Positions 1 through 10,910 of a stretch of DNA of 64,000 nt are shown here, piece after piece. The first letter of the stretch is position 1, and the number at the start of each line of letters is the position of its first letter. Made by a program: the position numbers and the translations under genes. A model generated the notes under the pieces. It was not told the origin of the DNA. It was given only the letters and a program-made list of their open reading frames with translations, and made no database searches. Source of the stretch: Colocasia esculenta (taxonomy: Eukaryota > Streptophyta > Magnoliopsida > Alismatales > Araceae); assembly GCA_014218235.1 (NCBI GenBank), contig CM024757.1, forward strand, positions 149,991,371 through 150,055,370, read 5' to 3'.

Positions 1-330
1 TTAACTTAATAGAATTGTCACTTTATATCCTTCAATCATTTACTTTAAGTAACTAGAACAGTTACTTTAATTAAAGATCTCTTCTTTAAAATTAAGGAGC
101 AGTCAACGTGAACTTTTAAGTTAATGGAAGAATATTTAAATTCACTTAGTAAATAGTCACATTATATCCTTCGATCATTCACTTTAACTCACTAGAATAT
201 TTACTTTAACATTAAGCATCTCTTTTAAGTTAAGTGAATAGTGAATATGAACTTTAAGTCAATTGAACATTTACTTTAACTCAGTAGAATAGTTACTTTA
301 TATCCTTCGATCATTTATCTTAAACTCATC
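1..330. repeat. Degenerate AT-rich tandem repeat
   Basis: Three loose copies of a ~137 bp unit. The landmark TATATCC recurs near 24, 163 and 299, each in a context rich in TTACTTTAA/CACTTTAA. It is non-coding and its origin is unknown. Confidence 0.5.
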
Positions 331-2138
331 GTCGGCCAACCGGCCACCATCGGCCACTAGCCACTTGCGATTGCCACTGATCGCCATTGTCGTTGGACAA
401 AAGTCGATCACTGACCGTCACCGCAAGCTGTTGATGTCGGCGGTCTACCCGTCGTCGCCAACTTAAAGTAATGATAAAGCAATGACTTAAAATAAATGTT
501 AATTGATTTTAAAGTTTACTTTTAAAATAAATGAATTTTTACTTTAAATCATGTATTCTTTTACTTTAATACCATATATAATCAAACATCCAAATGTTCT
601 CTTATGCTTTAAGCTATATATTGTTTTACTTTAAATTAATATTTGATTTACTTAAAACCATATACTCTTTTACTTTAAAACTTGTACTCTTTATTTTAAT
701 ACCATATTTGTTTCCTTTAAAACAATACATAAAGGATATGGGAGAAAGAAGAAAACAAAACTGAATGCTAAATGGAGAGGGTAAAATAGGAAATAAAAAA
801 TTTTCTGATAGAAAGTATTAATGAGGGACTAGAAAATAACTCTCACAAAAAAGTAAAACTTTTGAAGGTATCTATGAGAACGGGGCCCGAAGGGGTGGGG
901 GTTGACTGGGCAATGGAAGGTCGGTCACCCTTGCCATTTCTAGACGGCATGGAGCCATTCACGGCGGGGGCTAGAAAAGGCTGCCCCTACCTTTTTTTCG
1001 GCAAGGGAGGGTAGGGAGCCCTCTCCCTCTCTACCTTTTCTTCCCTCCGCATCCACCTCTCTCCTCCCCCACCTTTTTCCTTTTCCTTGTGTTGCCTCCC
1101 TCTTCTCCTCCTCCCTCCCTTCCCCTGTCTTCTTCCCCTTTGCCCTACAAGCTTGGCCGTTGTTGTCTCCCTCTCCTTCTACGGCATGAGCAAATCTCTA
1201 GTAGGGTGTGAGCTCAGGTGCGTGGTCACGGCATCTCTAGCTCGAGGGACCAACGAGCAGCCGAGCGTCATCGCCGTCTCTCTCTCTCCCTCTCTTCTTC
1301 CTGGTGCAACTAGGGTCTCCAGTGGGCATGCGAGGCCGATGGCTGTGAGGTCGACATGGTGCGAGGTTGACGAGGCGCGGGTGCAGCACAAACATAGGGG
1401 TCTTCTCCGGTGTGAGGAGACTAGTGGGAGCCACCGGGGATCACTCTGTCATCATGAGGTAGGAAGACTCTCCTCTCTTTGGGTTGGACGGACTTTAGGG
1501 AGGGGTTTTTCATATTTCTTTTTGTTCCCTTTTGATATCGGTCGTGAGGTAATGCTTGAAGATTTCTTAAGTTTGGGGTTTATTTGCAAGATATTCTCTG
1601 TACTAGTTATTTGAAGAGCAGATATTGGGTTTAAGATTTTAGATAATCTTCTTGTATGTCCATCTTATTAAATATACCCTTGCTATTGTGCTATTTAGAA
1701 TATTCTAGCTTCACCTATATAATAAAGTTTTGAATGAAAATACAATAAAATAAGGGCTTTTGACCGATGCAACCACGTAGGAATAAAGGTAGACTTTCTT
1801 ATTTGTTCTCAATGGGTACATGCATCGCCCTTATACTTAGAAATTTTTTATATATAGAAGTGATTGTGTGGTAATAGAACTCCTTATTTGTTATTCATAT
1901 AATATACCTTGAATAAGAAATATTGCACACGAACTTGATGTTGGAAATTGAGAAATATGCAGTTATATTTATGCTTGGTTTCGTTGTTTAAATATTAAAC
2001 CCATACTGCCCTGCACTACCGACATTTATTGGGTAGACGACCTAGCGCCTGGTTGATGTTAGTCAACCGAGCCAGGCTGGTTGGTCAACTGGGTCAGGTT
2101 GGCCGGTTGACCGGGCCTGTCTATATATATAATTAATT
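331..2138. other. Flanking DNA without a recognisable gene
   Basis: 331-470 is a short block rich in CGGCCA/CGCC. 471-850 is AT-rich with repeated TTTACTTTAA. 880-1480 is a GC- and CT-rich island holding an open frame at 1087-1614 that matches nothing I recognise. 1620-1990 is AT-rich. 2030-2120 contains short direct and inverted repeats of GGTTGACC/GGTCAAC. It could be the remnant of a non-autonomous element, but I cannot define its ends. Confidence 0.4.
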
Positions 2139-2500
2139 CACTACAAGAAATTACAGTAATAGAGACCGAATTATTCAGTCACTATTCGGTCTCAGATCTG
2201 AGACCAAATAGTGACTAAAAGATATTGATCACTAACTTTTAGATTTAGCGACTGAAAAAATTTTGGTCACTATTCCGTCTCAGATCTGAGACCGAGTAGT
2301 GACTAAAGAAACTTCGGTCACTAACACTATCTCCTGGCGGCTTGGGAGTGAAATTTTGTGACTGAATATTTCGGTCACAAATTCAGTCTCAGATCTAAGA
2401 CCGAATTGTGATCGAAAGTCATTCGGTCACAATATTTTATGCAGGTTTAGTGACCGAATAGCGATCGAAACATTTTAGTTGCTATTCAGTCGCTAAAGCC
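2139..2500. repeat. Left terminal and subterminal repeats of the CACTA element
   Basis: Three copies of the palindrome GGTCTCAGATCTGAGACC, the second and third with changes, lie at 2188-2205, about 2276-2293 and 2385-2402. They are set among ATTCGGTCAC / GTGACCGAA motifs. In En/Spm, subterminal repeats bind the element's DNA-binding protein; the same role here is inference. Confidence 0.75.
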
Positions 2501-2518
2501 CTTTTATCTCCACTATCG

Positions 2519-3345
2519 TTGGTGCCTCTCCTGTCTTCTCTCTCCCTCTCTCTCGCCGACGCCGAGCTCGCGCCACCAAAGGTCCCCACCGTCGCCGCTG
2601 CTCCCTCGCCTCTCCTCTTTTCTCCCTCTCTCTTGGTCGCCCCAACCAGAGGTCGTCGTCGTCACCCCCGCCACCGGACAGCGCCACCGTCCCCCGCTGC
2701 GCTCAATCCCCGCCATTGCCCCCGCTGCGCCCAGTCCCCGCCGTCGCCCCCACTGCGCCCAGGATCCCCTCCGTCGCCCCGCTGCGCATAGTCCCCGTCG
2801 TCGCCCCCACTGTGCCCAGTCCCCGCCGTTGCCCCCGCTGCGCCCAGGATCCCCTCCGTCGCCCCGCTGCACTCAGTCCCCGCCGTCGCCCCCGCTGCGG
2901 CCCATGAGATGGCGGAGGGGGTGCTCCCCCTTCTCTATCTCTGGTCTGTATGGTGTGTGGTGTTGTCTCATTTTCTCCTCTCTATTGGTCGCCCCAACCA
3001 GAGGTCGTCGTCGTCACCCCGCCACCGGACAGCGCCACCGTCGCCCACGCTGCGCTCAATCCCGCCATGCCCCCGCTGCGCCCAGGCCCCGCGCGTCGCC
3101 CCCACTGCGCCCAGGATCCCCTCCGTCGCCCCCCGCTCGCATAGTCCCCGTCGTCGACACCACTGTGCCCAGCGCCACCGTCGCCCCCGCTGCGCTCAAT
3201 CCCCGCCATTGCCCCGCTTGCGCCCAGGTCCCGCCGTCGCCCCCACTGCGCCCAGGATCCCCTCGTCGCCCCCGCTGCGCATAGTCCCCGTCGTCGCCCC
3301 CACTGTGCCCAGTCCCCGCCGTCGCCCCGCTTGCGCCAGGATCCC
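2519..3345. repeat. GC-rich tandem repeat block inside the CACTA element
   Basis: Repeated phrases such as CCCCCGCTGCGCCCAGGATC and CATAGTCCCCGTCGTCGCCC recur every few tens of bases. A larger duplication places GGTCGCCCCAACCAGAGGTC at about 2635 and again at about 2987, an offset of ~352 bp. Long open frames occur on both strands but are low-complexity Pro/Ala/Arg or Gly/Arg. The block runs straight into the assembly gap, which suggests unresolved further copies. Confidence 0.75.
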
Positions 3346-3445
3346 NNNNNNNNNNNNNNNNNNNNNNNNNNNNNNNNNNNNNNNNNNNNNNNNNNNNNNN
3401 NNNNNNNNNNNNNNNNNNNNNNNNNNNNNNNNNNNNNNNNNNNNN
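3346..3445. other. Assembly gap (100 N)
   Basis: Exactly 100 N bases, the usual placeholder for a gap of unknown size. The real length is probably different because the gap sits at the end of a GC-rich tandem block. Confidence 0.99.
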
Positions 3446-6400
3446 CGAGGCAAGTCATCATGAGGGGGAGGGCAATTATGGTGAGATGATGCGGGCAGTA
3501 TGGATAAATGAAGGGTATGTAATGCATTGTTTTTGTTATCTATTCATCATTGTGGTTTTAATATTTTCAATTTCAGTAATAAAATAGATCTTACCCAAGC
3601 ATCACAATTTATTACAAAGTCAATTCAAGCACACTTTCCTAGCCCCATCCATTGATTTTCTGATTTTTCGATGGATGTTCAGGATTTATTGTATGATATG
3701 TTCATGGTATGTTAACTATTCTTTTAAACTAAGTTTTTTTCAATTCTTAGTGTAATACACTAATTATTATGTTGTATGTAAATCTTTTGTTTTTTTAATA
3801 TGCAGAGGAATCATCGATTCAAAGAGCATTTAGATGACTTACGTGCTAGATATGCATGGACAACCACTGCAAGAGCAAATTTCAAACATCTTTTATATAA
3901 TGTTTGAAGAAATGCATGCAGAGTTTGTGCAAGCACATATAGTAACCAGTGGAATGAGCACGGGCCTGTTTGGATGAGAAAGTAGTATTAGATGGAGCTG
4001 TGCGAGATTTGGGGAGGGGAGAAATAGAATAAAAATTCTGCCAAAGCAAAGACAATCAGAGCTGCACATCCCGAGACAAATGTACATACAGGTTGCTCTA
4101 TCTCTTTTGGAATGCATAAAACGCGAATGGTAAGTACACTTATAGGTTCTTTAAATTTGTCAATCTAATAATAAACTGTGATTTATTTGACAAACAAGAA
4201 TCACAGCTCAAGCGGTCACCTCAATTTCAAGAACTTTTTGATGCTTATAAGAAGAAAGGGACGGATGATTGCATTAGTGAGAAAGCTCAGGAGGTAGAGG
4301 TAAGTGTATACACCAATAGTTTTCATTCAAATATAGAATTAAGAATAATTTTGAAATTTTTTTTACAAGAGTCATATAGTAGATGAATGGATGAGAGGTA
4401 TGAGGACGACATTCAGCATCCAGAGTTAGATCTTGACATTTGGGTTGTAGCATCTGAGGCACCTAAGAAAGGCCACGTGTATGGTTTTGGACATAGTTTG
4501 GGCACGACCAGGGTGATATCATCATAGTCGAGCTCCGTCTCACATATGACCTCTCCATTTACCACACCTGTAGCCCCAGGGGGTTCTTCCAGTGTCCTTC
4601 CGACCATGACACGACACAGTTTAGGGAGATCGTCAATGAGACCATCTCTCAGAATATCTCACATATTGTCTCTCATACTGTCTCCCAGATGCTCGCACAG
4701 TTGGGGCTTTTTGGTGATAGAGCACATTCTGCACAACAATCTCCGGTGAGTATTTTATTTGATTGATTTTTTATTTCTCAACTCTAAATATCATCTTATA
4801 AAATGCAAGAACTAGGGTTGAGGAGGGTAAAAAATATATGGTTTAGGAGGGTCAAAATTAAAAATATAGGTCCGATTAAATTATCAATAATTCCAACACA
4901 ACCTGGAGGGTGAGAGTGACTTGTAGAAACTGACGGATTCCAAATTGGACTCCAGATTTGCGCCCGATGCTCAAATTTATATTTTATAAAAGAACTTAGT
5001 TTAAAGTCAATAAACACGGGTTTAGGAGGGTCAAAAATAAAAATATAGGTCCGATTAATTTGTTAATGATTTCAACATGACTGGGAAGGTGAAAGTGACT
5101 TGTAGAACTTACGGAGTCCAAATTGGACTTCGATTTGGACTGGACAATCAATTTCTCAGTTTCTTAACTAATTTTGTTTAAAATCTGTGAACTGGGTTTG
5201 AGAGTCCAAAATTTAAAATATAGGTCGAATCAGCCTATCGATTGTTCCAACATGACCGAGATGGTGAGAGTGACTTGTAGAAATTGACAGAGTCCAAATT
5301 GGACTCCAGGTTGAGCTCGATGCTCAAATTTATATTTTTTAAAAGAACTTAGTTTAAAGTCAATAAACACGGTTTAGGAGGGTCAAAATTAAAAATATAG
5401 GGCCAATTAATTTGTCAATGATTCCAACACAATCGGGAAGGTGAGAGTGACTTGTAGAGACTAACAGAGTCCAAATTGAACTCCCGATTTGGACTGGACA
5501 ATTAATTTCTCATTTTCTTAACTAATTTTGTTTAAAATCTGTAAACTTGGGTTTGAGAGTCCAAAATTTAAAATACAGATCCAATCATTCTATCGATTGT
5601 TTCAACATGGCTGGGTGAAAATAACCCATAGAAACTAATGAAGTCTAAATTGGACATCAGGTTTGAGCTCGATGCTCAAATTTACATTTTCTAAAAGAAC
5701 TTAGTTTAAAGTTAATAAACACGGGTTTAGGAGAGTCAAAATTAAAAATATAGGTCCGATTAAATTATCAATAATTCCAACACAACCTGGAGGGTGAGAG
5801 TGACTTGTAGAAACTGACGGATTCCAAATGGACTCCAGATTTGCGCCCGATGCTCAAATTTATATTTTCTAAAAGAACTTAGTTTAAAGTCAATAAACAC
5901 GGGTTTAGGAGGGTCAAAAATAAAAATACAGGTCCGATTAATTTGTTAATGATTTCAACATGACTGGGAAGGTGAAAGTGACTTGTAGAACTTACGGAGT
6001 CCAAATTGGACTTCGATTTGGACTGGACAATCAATTTCTCAGTTTCTTAACTAATTTTGTTTAAAATCTGTGAACTTGGGTTTGAGAGTCCAAAATTTAA
6101 AATATAAGTCGAATCAGCCTATCGATTGTTCCAACATGACCGAGATGGTGAGAGTGACTTGTAGAAATTGACAGAGTCCAAATTGGACTCCAGGTTGAGC
6201 TCGATGCTCAAATTTATATTTTTTAAAAGAACTTAGTTTAAAGTCAATAAACACGGGTTAGGAGGGTCAAAATTAAAAATATAGGGCCAATTATTTGTCA
6301 ATGATTCCAACACAATCGGGAAGGTGAGAGTGACTTGTAGAGACTAACAGAGTCCAAATTGAACTCCCGATTTGGACTGGACAATTAATTTCTCATTTTC

Positions 6401-6904
6401 TTAACTAATTTTGTTTAAAATCTGTAAACTTGGGTTTGAGAGTCCAAAATTTAAAATACAGATCCAATCATTCTATCGATTGTTTCAACATGGCTGGGTG
6501 AAAATAACCCATAGAAACTAATGAAGTCTAAATTGGACATCAGGTTTGAGCTCGATGCTCAAATTTACATTTTCTAAAAGAACTTAGTTTAAAGTTAATA
6601 AACACGGGTTTAGGAGAGTCAAAATTAAAAATATAGGTCCGATTAATTTGTCGATGATTCCAACATGACGGAGAAGGTGAGAGTGACTTATAGAAATTGA
6701 CAGAGTCTAAATTGTACTCCCACTTTGAGCAAAATGCTCAAACAGTCATTCGTCAAATTAAGTTAAGTGAAAAACATCTTACTTTCAATTAAAAAAAATA
6801 GTTTATTTATTAAGTATTTGATTTTAATTTTTTATAAATGATATACATGATCATCCATCACGAGGCGTTCGGGGAGACGAGGACCAGGATGACACATACA
6901 CATA
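3446..6904 (+). pseudogene. Broken Ptta/En/Spm-type transposase gene (Transposase_24-like)
   Basis: Exon-like pieces can be read on the plus strand. 3448-3511 ends at a GTATGT donor. About 3576-3706 includes FSDFSMDVQDLLYDMFM and also ends at GTATG. 3805-4130 includes RNHRFKEHLDDLRARYAW and, farther on, HTGCSISFGMHK. About 4200-4303 includes QFQELFDAYKKKGTDD. 4385-4745 includes DLDIWVVASEAPKKGHVYGF and ends at CCG/GTGAGT. A last piece near 6855-6904 reads RGVRGDEDQDDTYT and stop. The HTGxxSF, elF..yKKKGtDd and pkKGhvYGfG signatures are those of the plant Transposase_24 family found in En/Spm-like elements. An in-frame stop near 3903 and a frame change near 3985 break the gene. The start lies in or before the gap. 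Confidence 0.75.
4833..6760. repeat. Satellite-like array of ~177-bp monomers with a duplicated 883-bp higher-order unit
   Basis: The landmark AAACACGG(G)TTTAGG occurs at 5012, 5365, 5717, 5895, 6248 and 6600. A diverged monomer type (AACTTGGGTTTGAGAGTCCA) alternates at about 5187, 5540, 6070 and 6425. Equivalent landmarks repeat at +883 (5012 to 5895, 5365 to 6248, 5717 to 6600), so a five-monomer block is present twice, followed by a partial copy. The array lies between the GTGAGT donor at 4746 and the last transposase exon near 6855. Confidence 0.85.
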
Positions 6905-7134
6905 GGATTTGTGATTTTGTGATGGGTGTATATTGTGGTTTGCGATTTTTTCTCAGTTGTGTGGATGTTGTAATTTTATGATGGATGTGTGATGGATTTG
7001 TGTACACGTTTGTTGTGGTTTATGTGATGGGATATTGTGATTTGTGTAGTAGATGTATTGTGGTTTTGTTTTATTGTCATTTGTCAAGTTATTTATTATC
7101 ATTTACATTTAATTATTAAAAAAATATTCTGATA

Positions 7135-7450
7135 TTAGCGACTGACGATATCGGTCGCAATATGGTCGCTGTAAAAATAACGACCATAATTATTTCGATC
7201 GCCAAGCAGTCGTTGACTTAGCAACCAATATTGCGGCCGATATAATCGGTCATAGTAGTTGTGATTGTTGTTGATTGACCATTACATATCGGTCATTGTC
7301 TGCGACCGATTCTGCGACAGATTAGAATCGACTAGAATATAGCGACCGATGTTATCAGTCGCTAATCGGTTGCACTTCGGCCGCTAAGTCCTCTCGCGAT
7401 CGATCAGCGACCATTTATGTCGGTCGTTATCGACGCTTTTTCTTGTAGTG
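7135..7450. repeat. Right terminal and subterminal repeats of the CACTA element
   Basis: Dense TCGGTCGC / GCGACCGA motifs in both orientations run up to the terminal TCTTGTAGTG. The GATCTGAGACC palindrome of the left end is absent, so the two subterminal regions are related but not symmetrical. Confidence 0.7.
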
Positions 7451-8822
7451 CCTATTCCCTGACGCTACGGCTCATGGATTCGAGGAACCTAAGAGAGTTA
7501 AATGATCAGTCTAATAGGACAAGTAAAATGAAATAAATAGCAATTATTGTACTAGAAATGTACGTGCAAGTGAAAGTAAATAACGAGTAGAAGGTACAAC
7601 TCTAGTACAAGTCCCAAACACAATAGTATAAGTAAAAGGGGAAGGATAGTGAAGTGCTAAGTAACAAAGGGAACACTGCTAGGGACGAAACCGACGTCTA
7701 AAGTCCCGCCTCCTCCATCAACAATGCAACCTACTACTACTGTGAAGTTTTACCTGGGAAAAGAAGGTAGTGAGTTTCATACAGAAATCCAGTAGAGACT
7801 ACTAATCTCCCATTGGTTCTAACTAGCAGAATGTATATATATAACAACAACTCACCAACCGCATAGGAATCTATGGCCAAATGACACGTATGGAGTTCCT
7901 CAAGCTGATGCCATAGTCAGTAATGATGAATTCATGATCGAGAGGGTAAACCACACCGAGGTAGGTCACAAACTAAGTATGAATTTGTGTATGACCCTAT
8001 GTGCATCAGAGTGCCTACAAATTCTAGATTAGAAACTAACAAATCAATGAGAAAACAAGTGTATGCAACCCAAAGCACAGTGAAAGCTGTAAATAAATGA
8101 TGTAAAAAAGTAACAATCACTGAATTCAGAAGAACATTACAAAAATTACCAGAAATAATGACTCAACGAAATGCATGAGCCTCCTGCATGACTGTCACAT
8201 GGTCGGCCTCATAAATGCATCGTCCAATAGGGATCAAATAACATCTAAATGAAATAGGAACACAGAAAACCAAGTGCTCAGGGTAGAAACTTGATAATTG
8301 ATGAATTACTTGAATGCGGGAACCCTCCTTGGCATTTATCAGATAGTCGGCCTCCTGACCGCGTCCCCATAGAGCACAAAACATTTTGAATCAAACGGCA
8401 AAGTAAGAAAACCAAGTTTTAATAATATGGAATCAATTAAGTAGGCAAGCACACACAAAGAATTACATGACTGGTGCAAAGTGTCCCACCATGATCACTA
8501 AAAGATGTAGATAGAAAATTTTACCAGATGAAAATATTGAAAATAAAAATGAATATGATCATGATCGCCACTGAAATAATTGCCAAAAACAACTAAGAAT
8601 AGTATAAGGCTAATTACCTCAGAATTTAATGAGAAATGATTGAGAAAAATTATTGTGTATGAATGCAATCCACTAGATGAGCGCCTCTTGAAGGCAATGA
8701 TGAAACTAAGCGTGTCTTAGATGTGGGTATTCTTCTAGGTGCATTTCGAGATAGTGAGATGAAGACATGGATTCTATTTCCCCTCTCTACAGTAGGCCAA
8801 GGAAGAAGGGCCTTGTGGTAGA
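7451..8822 (-). other. Non-coding DNA, possibly a decayed LTR on the minus strand
   Basis: No convincing gene. Read on the minus strand it has the texture of a chromovirus LTR downstream part, with a GAAACTCACTACC...CAGG phrase near 7745-7785 similar in layout to the GACTCACCC...CAGGAG phrase of the Gypsy LTRs in this window. A 73-codon minus-strand frame at 8163-8384 has ordinary amino-acid composition but no recognised family. The region abuts the CACTA element on one side and the outer Gypsy element on the other. Confidence 0.35.
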
Positions 8823-9697
8823 TGTGAGGCCCCCGATTTTGTTAACTTTATATTCTATATATGTGATGTTTATTTGTTCTTGCTTATATGGTGTATTAAA
8901 TTGTGCATATTATAATTATTTAATACTCATATGTATATGTATGTATATATTATTTTCTGTGGATGAGTGCTTAGCTAATTTTATACATCATAGAATTTAT
9001 TTAAATCCTATGTATATTGAATTTAAGATGTTGTGCATATAATATGTAGTTATTGCTAAATATCAAATGGATATATATGAGTTTAATTCTATGCATGCAT
9101 TATATTTTATGTGCACGTAGTATCTAAGTATTTTTATGTACATAGTATATACATTAAAATCTATGCATGTGGTATGTAATTATGTTGTATACATATATAA
9201 ATATATGTTTAACTTTGTGTACGTAATATCTACTTATTTTCATGTCCATTAAATTGTTATGATGTGTTAATACATCAATTTTGAATGTATAGTTGTTTTC
9301 TTCGAGATGCACAGTTGGCGGCAGCATTCTGTGCCGCTGACTGCATGCCTTGGTTGGTTACCATCCAGATCGATGGACGTCTACCTATCTGTTGGCGGCA
9401 CCTTATGTGGATGCCAAGTTCCCAGCTGTGTGATGGTTTCAGATTTTTGTAATGTCGTGCTTTGTCCGGTTCTAGTTTAGGAAACCCATCCATAAGCGTA
9501 GGTGACCTACCTTAATGCGTTCTCCGACCCCTTAGCCTATAAAAACACTTGTTTTCGGCCGAGCTAAGTCTTTTGGGCTCTTGTGAGAAAGTTAGGGTTT
9601 TCTGTGAGAAAAGTAAGTTTTGACGAGCTCTGATCCAACATTTGGGTGCTTCTTCCGATGATCTTCAACAACTAGGAGGTGCACTTGACATCAAGGA
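8823..9697 (+). repeat. Outer Gypsy 5' LTR, left part
   Basis: The first 875 bp of the LTR match 48680-49245 plus 51423-51742. They hold the U3 region and TATA box. The LTR is cut by the insertion at 9698, and AAGGA at 9693-9697 is the left target-site copy. Confidence 0.9.
9538..9545 (+). promoter_or_regulatory. TATA box of outer Gypsy 5' LTR
   Basis: TATAAAAA about 715 bp into the LTR, preceded by CCGACCCCTTAGCC. The same sequence is at 51580-51587 in the 3' LTR. Transcription would start about 30 bp downstream, leaving an R-U5 region of roughly 2.9 kb. Confidence 0.65.
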
Positions 9698-10067
9698 TGT
9701 AACACCCACCTCCGACCGCACACACACATATACATATCACATATCACACAGCTCTTGATCGGAAGAGGGGTTACACTAACAAACTTCATTATGAGCTGAC
9801 AAATATGTGTAGTGTCCAAGACTAGCAAACCATTCCACAAAGGCACTTTGGAAATTTTATACCTCAACAAAGTAACTTAGTATCAACACCCTTATTACAT
9901 AAAGCCAAACTTTCTCTTCTAGACCTTTAATAGTACAACAAAATCTCTAAAGAGTCACTAAAACTATGCTCTTCTACTTCTTCTTCTCATCACCAGTAGA
10001 GTTGTGAATAATCTGTAGCTAAGATTGCACTCTCTTCAATCTGAAAGGGGGGGGAGGAAAAAAAGGC

Positions 10068-10086
10068 ATGAGTCGGAGGGACTCAT
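10068..10086 (-). other. GAGTC hairpin in LTR
   Basis: ATGAGTC-GGAGG-GACTCAT, a perfect 7-bp stem with a 5-base loop, about 380 bp from the 3' end of the LTR. It is repeated near 15530 and 20980 in the other LTR copies, with changes. Confidence 0.6.
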
Positions 10087-10729
10087 TAGGTGATAGTAAG
10101 CGTAAAGATAGGAATTTCAATTGCAGAACTAAGTGAGTATTCAGAAGGTGCATATATGAATCAAACATATTTGCTCATGAACTTCATGCTTAACATAAAC
10201 ATATAGCCCAAATTGGTTTCATAACGGGCTCAAACGAATCTCAGAACAAAAGTCATATTCGTCTTTCAAAATTCAGATCATAACTTGATTTTAGAACAAA
10301 TTCGACAGGCATCATACTGCTCTCAAGAGGTTACTATATGGACGTAAAACATCCTCAGTGCCTAGGTGATTCCAGCACTTGGATCTTGTTCATTGCGCAA
10401 GAACGGGGTTTATTACCACCATCGTCAGTCCATTGACTTGGATTTACCTACAAACTGTCACCCACAACTGATCACAAGTGACTGTGCTACCACAAGTGAT
10501 CCTAAACCCTCTTTGAAGAGAGCACTATCTTCAGATCATAAGTTATATTTCATGAGCACAATAGAGATAGAAATTTCAAAAGATAATTTAATGATGAGTA
10601 ATCAAATCATATTGGTCATAAAGTAGTTTAGAGTCCAAGAAAATGAGATAAAAACTTGTGAGGTCAATAGCATAGTGAGTCTTCAAAAGATGGAATAAGA
10701 ATTGGTGCTGAAAACATAACAGGGCAGCA

Positions 10730-10910
10730 TCTGTCGACAACTAGAAGGTAGCTGTCGACAGCTACTGGTTTCCAAAACCATGTATCTGGGATTTTGATAG
10801 TGGCTGTCGACAGGCAAGAATCATCTGTCGACAGCTACCGATTTTGCAGAAGTTCTGGGTTCTATAAACTTGAGGCCTGTCGACAGGTACTTCCTGTCTG
10901 TCAACAACCG
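10730..10910. repeat. Cluster of palindromic TGTCGACAG sites in LTR copy 1
   Basis: Six sites, some degenerate (CTGTCGACAA, GCTGTCGACAGCTAC, GGCTGTCGACAGGC, TCTGTCGACAGCTACC, CCTGTCGACAGGTA, TCTGTCAACAA), within about 180 bp. The second LTR has the same cluster at 16190-16370 and the third at 21640-21825. Confidence 0.85.

Larger units (their letters stand above)
2139..7450 (+). mobile_element. CACTA (En/Spm) DNA transposon, defective
   Basis: The element begins CACTACAAGAAA at 2139-2150 and ends TTTCTTGTAGTG at 7439-7450, a 12-bp inverted terminal repeat typical of plant CACTA elements. Both subterminal regions carry many GGTCAC/CGACCGA motifs. The 3-bp flanks differ (ATT at 2136-2138, CCT at 7451-7453), so no target-site duplication is visible; either end may have been altered. 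Inside are a GC-rich tandem block, a 100-base assembly gap, a broken Transposase_24-like gene on the plus strand and a 2 kb satellite-like array. The main DDE transposase (TNP2 type) was not seen, so the element looks non-autonomous unless that gene lies in the gap, which is nominally too short. Confidence 0.9.

Noticed and set aside
1087..1614. 175-codon plus-strand open frame in a GC-rich island
   Set aside because: Low-complexity Leu/Pro/Ser start, antisense frames of similar length, and no recognisable domain; more likely a chance frame.
2493..3527. Overlapping long frames on both strands
   Set aside because: They follow the GC-rich tandem repeat (Pro/Arg/Ala or Gly/Arg runs), and several read through the N gap.
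4833..6760. Centromeric satellite
   Set aside because: Monomer length fits, but the array is only about 2 kb and is enclosed in a CACTA element; no evidence of centromere function.
8163..8384. 73-codon minus-strand frame with ordinary composition
   Set aside because: No family recognised, no supporting splice or start context, and it lies in what looks like old LTR debris.
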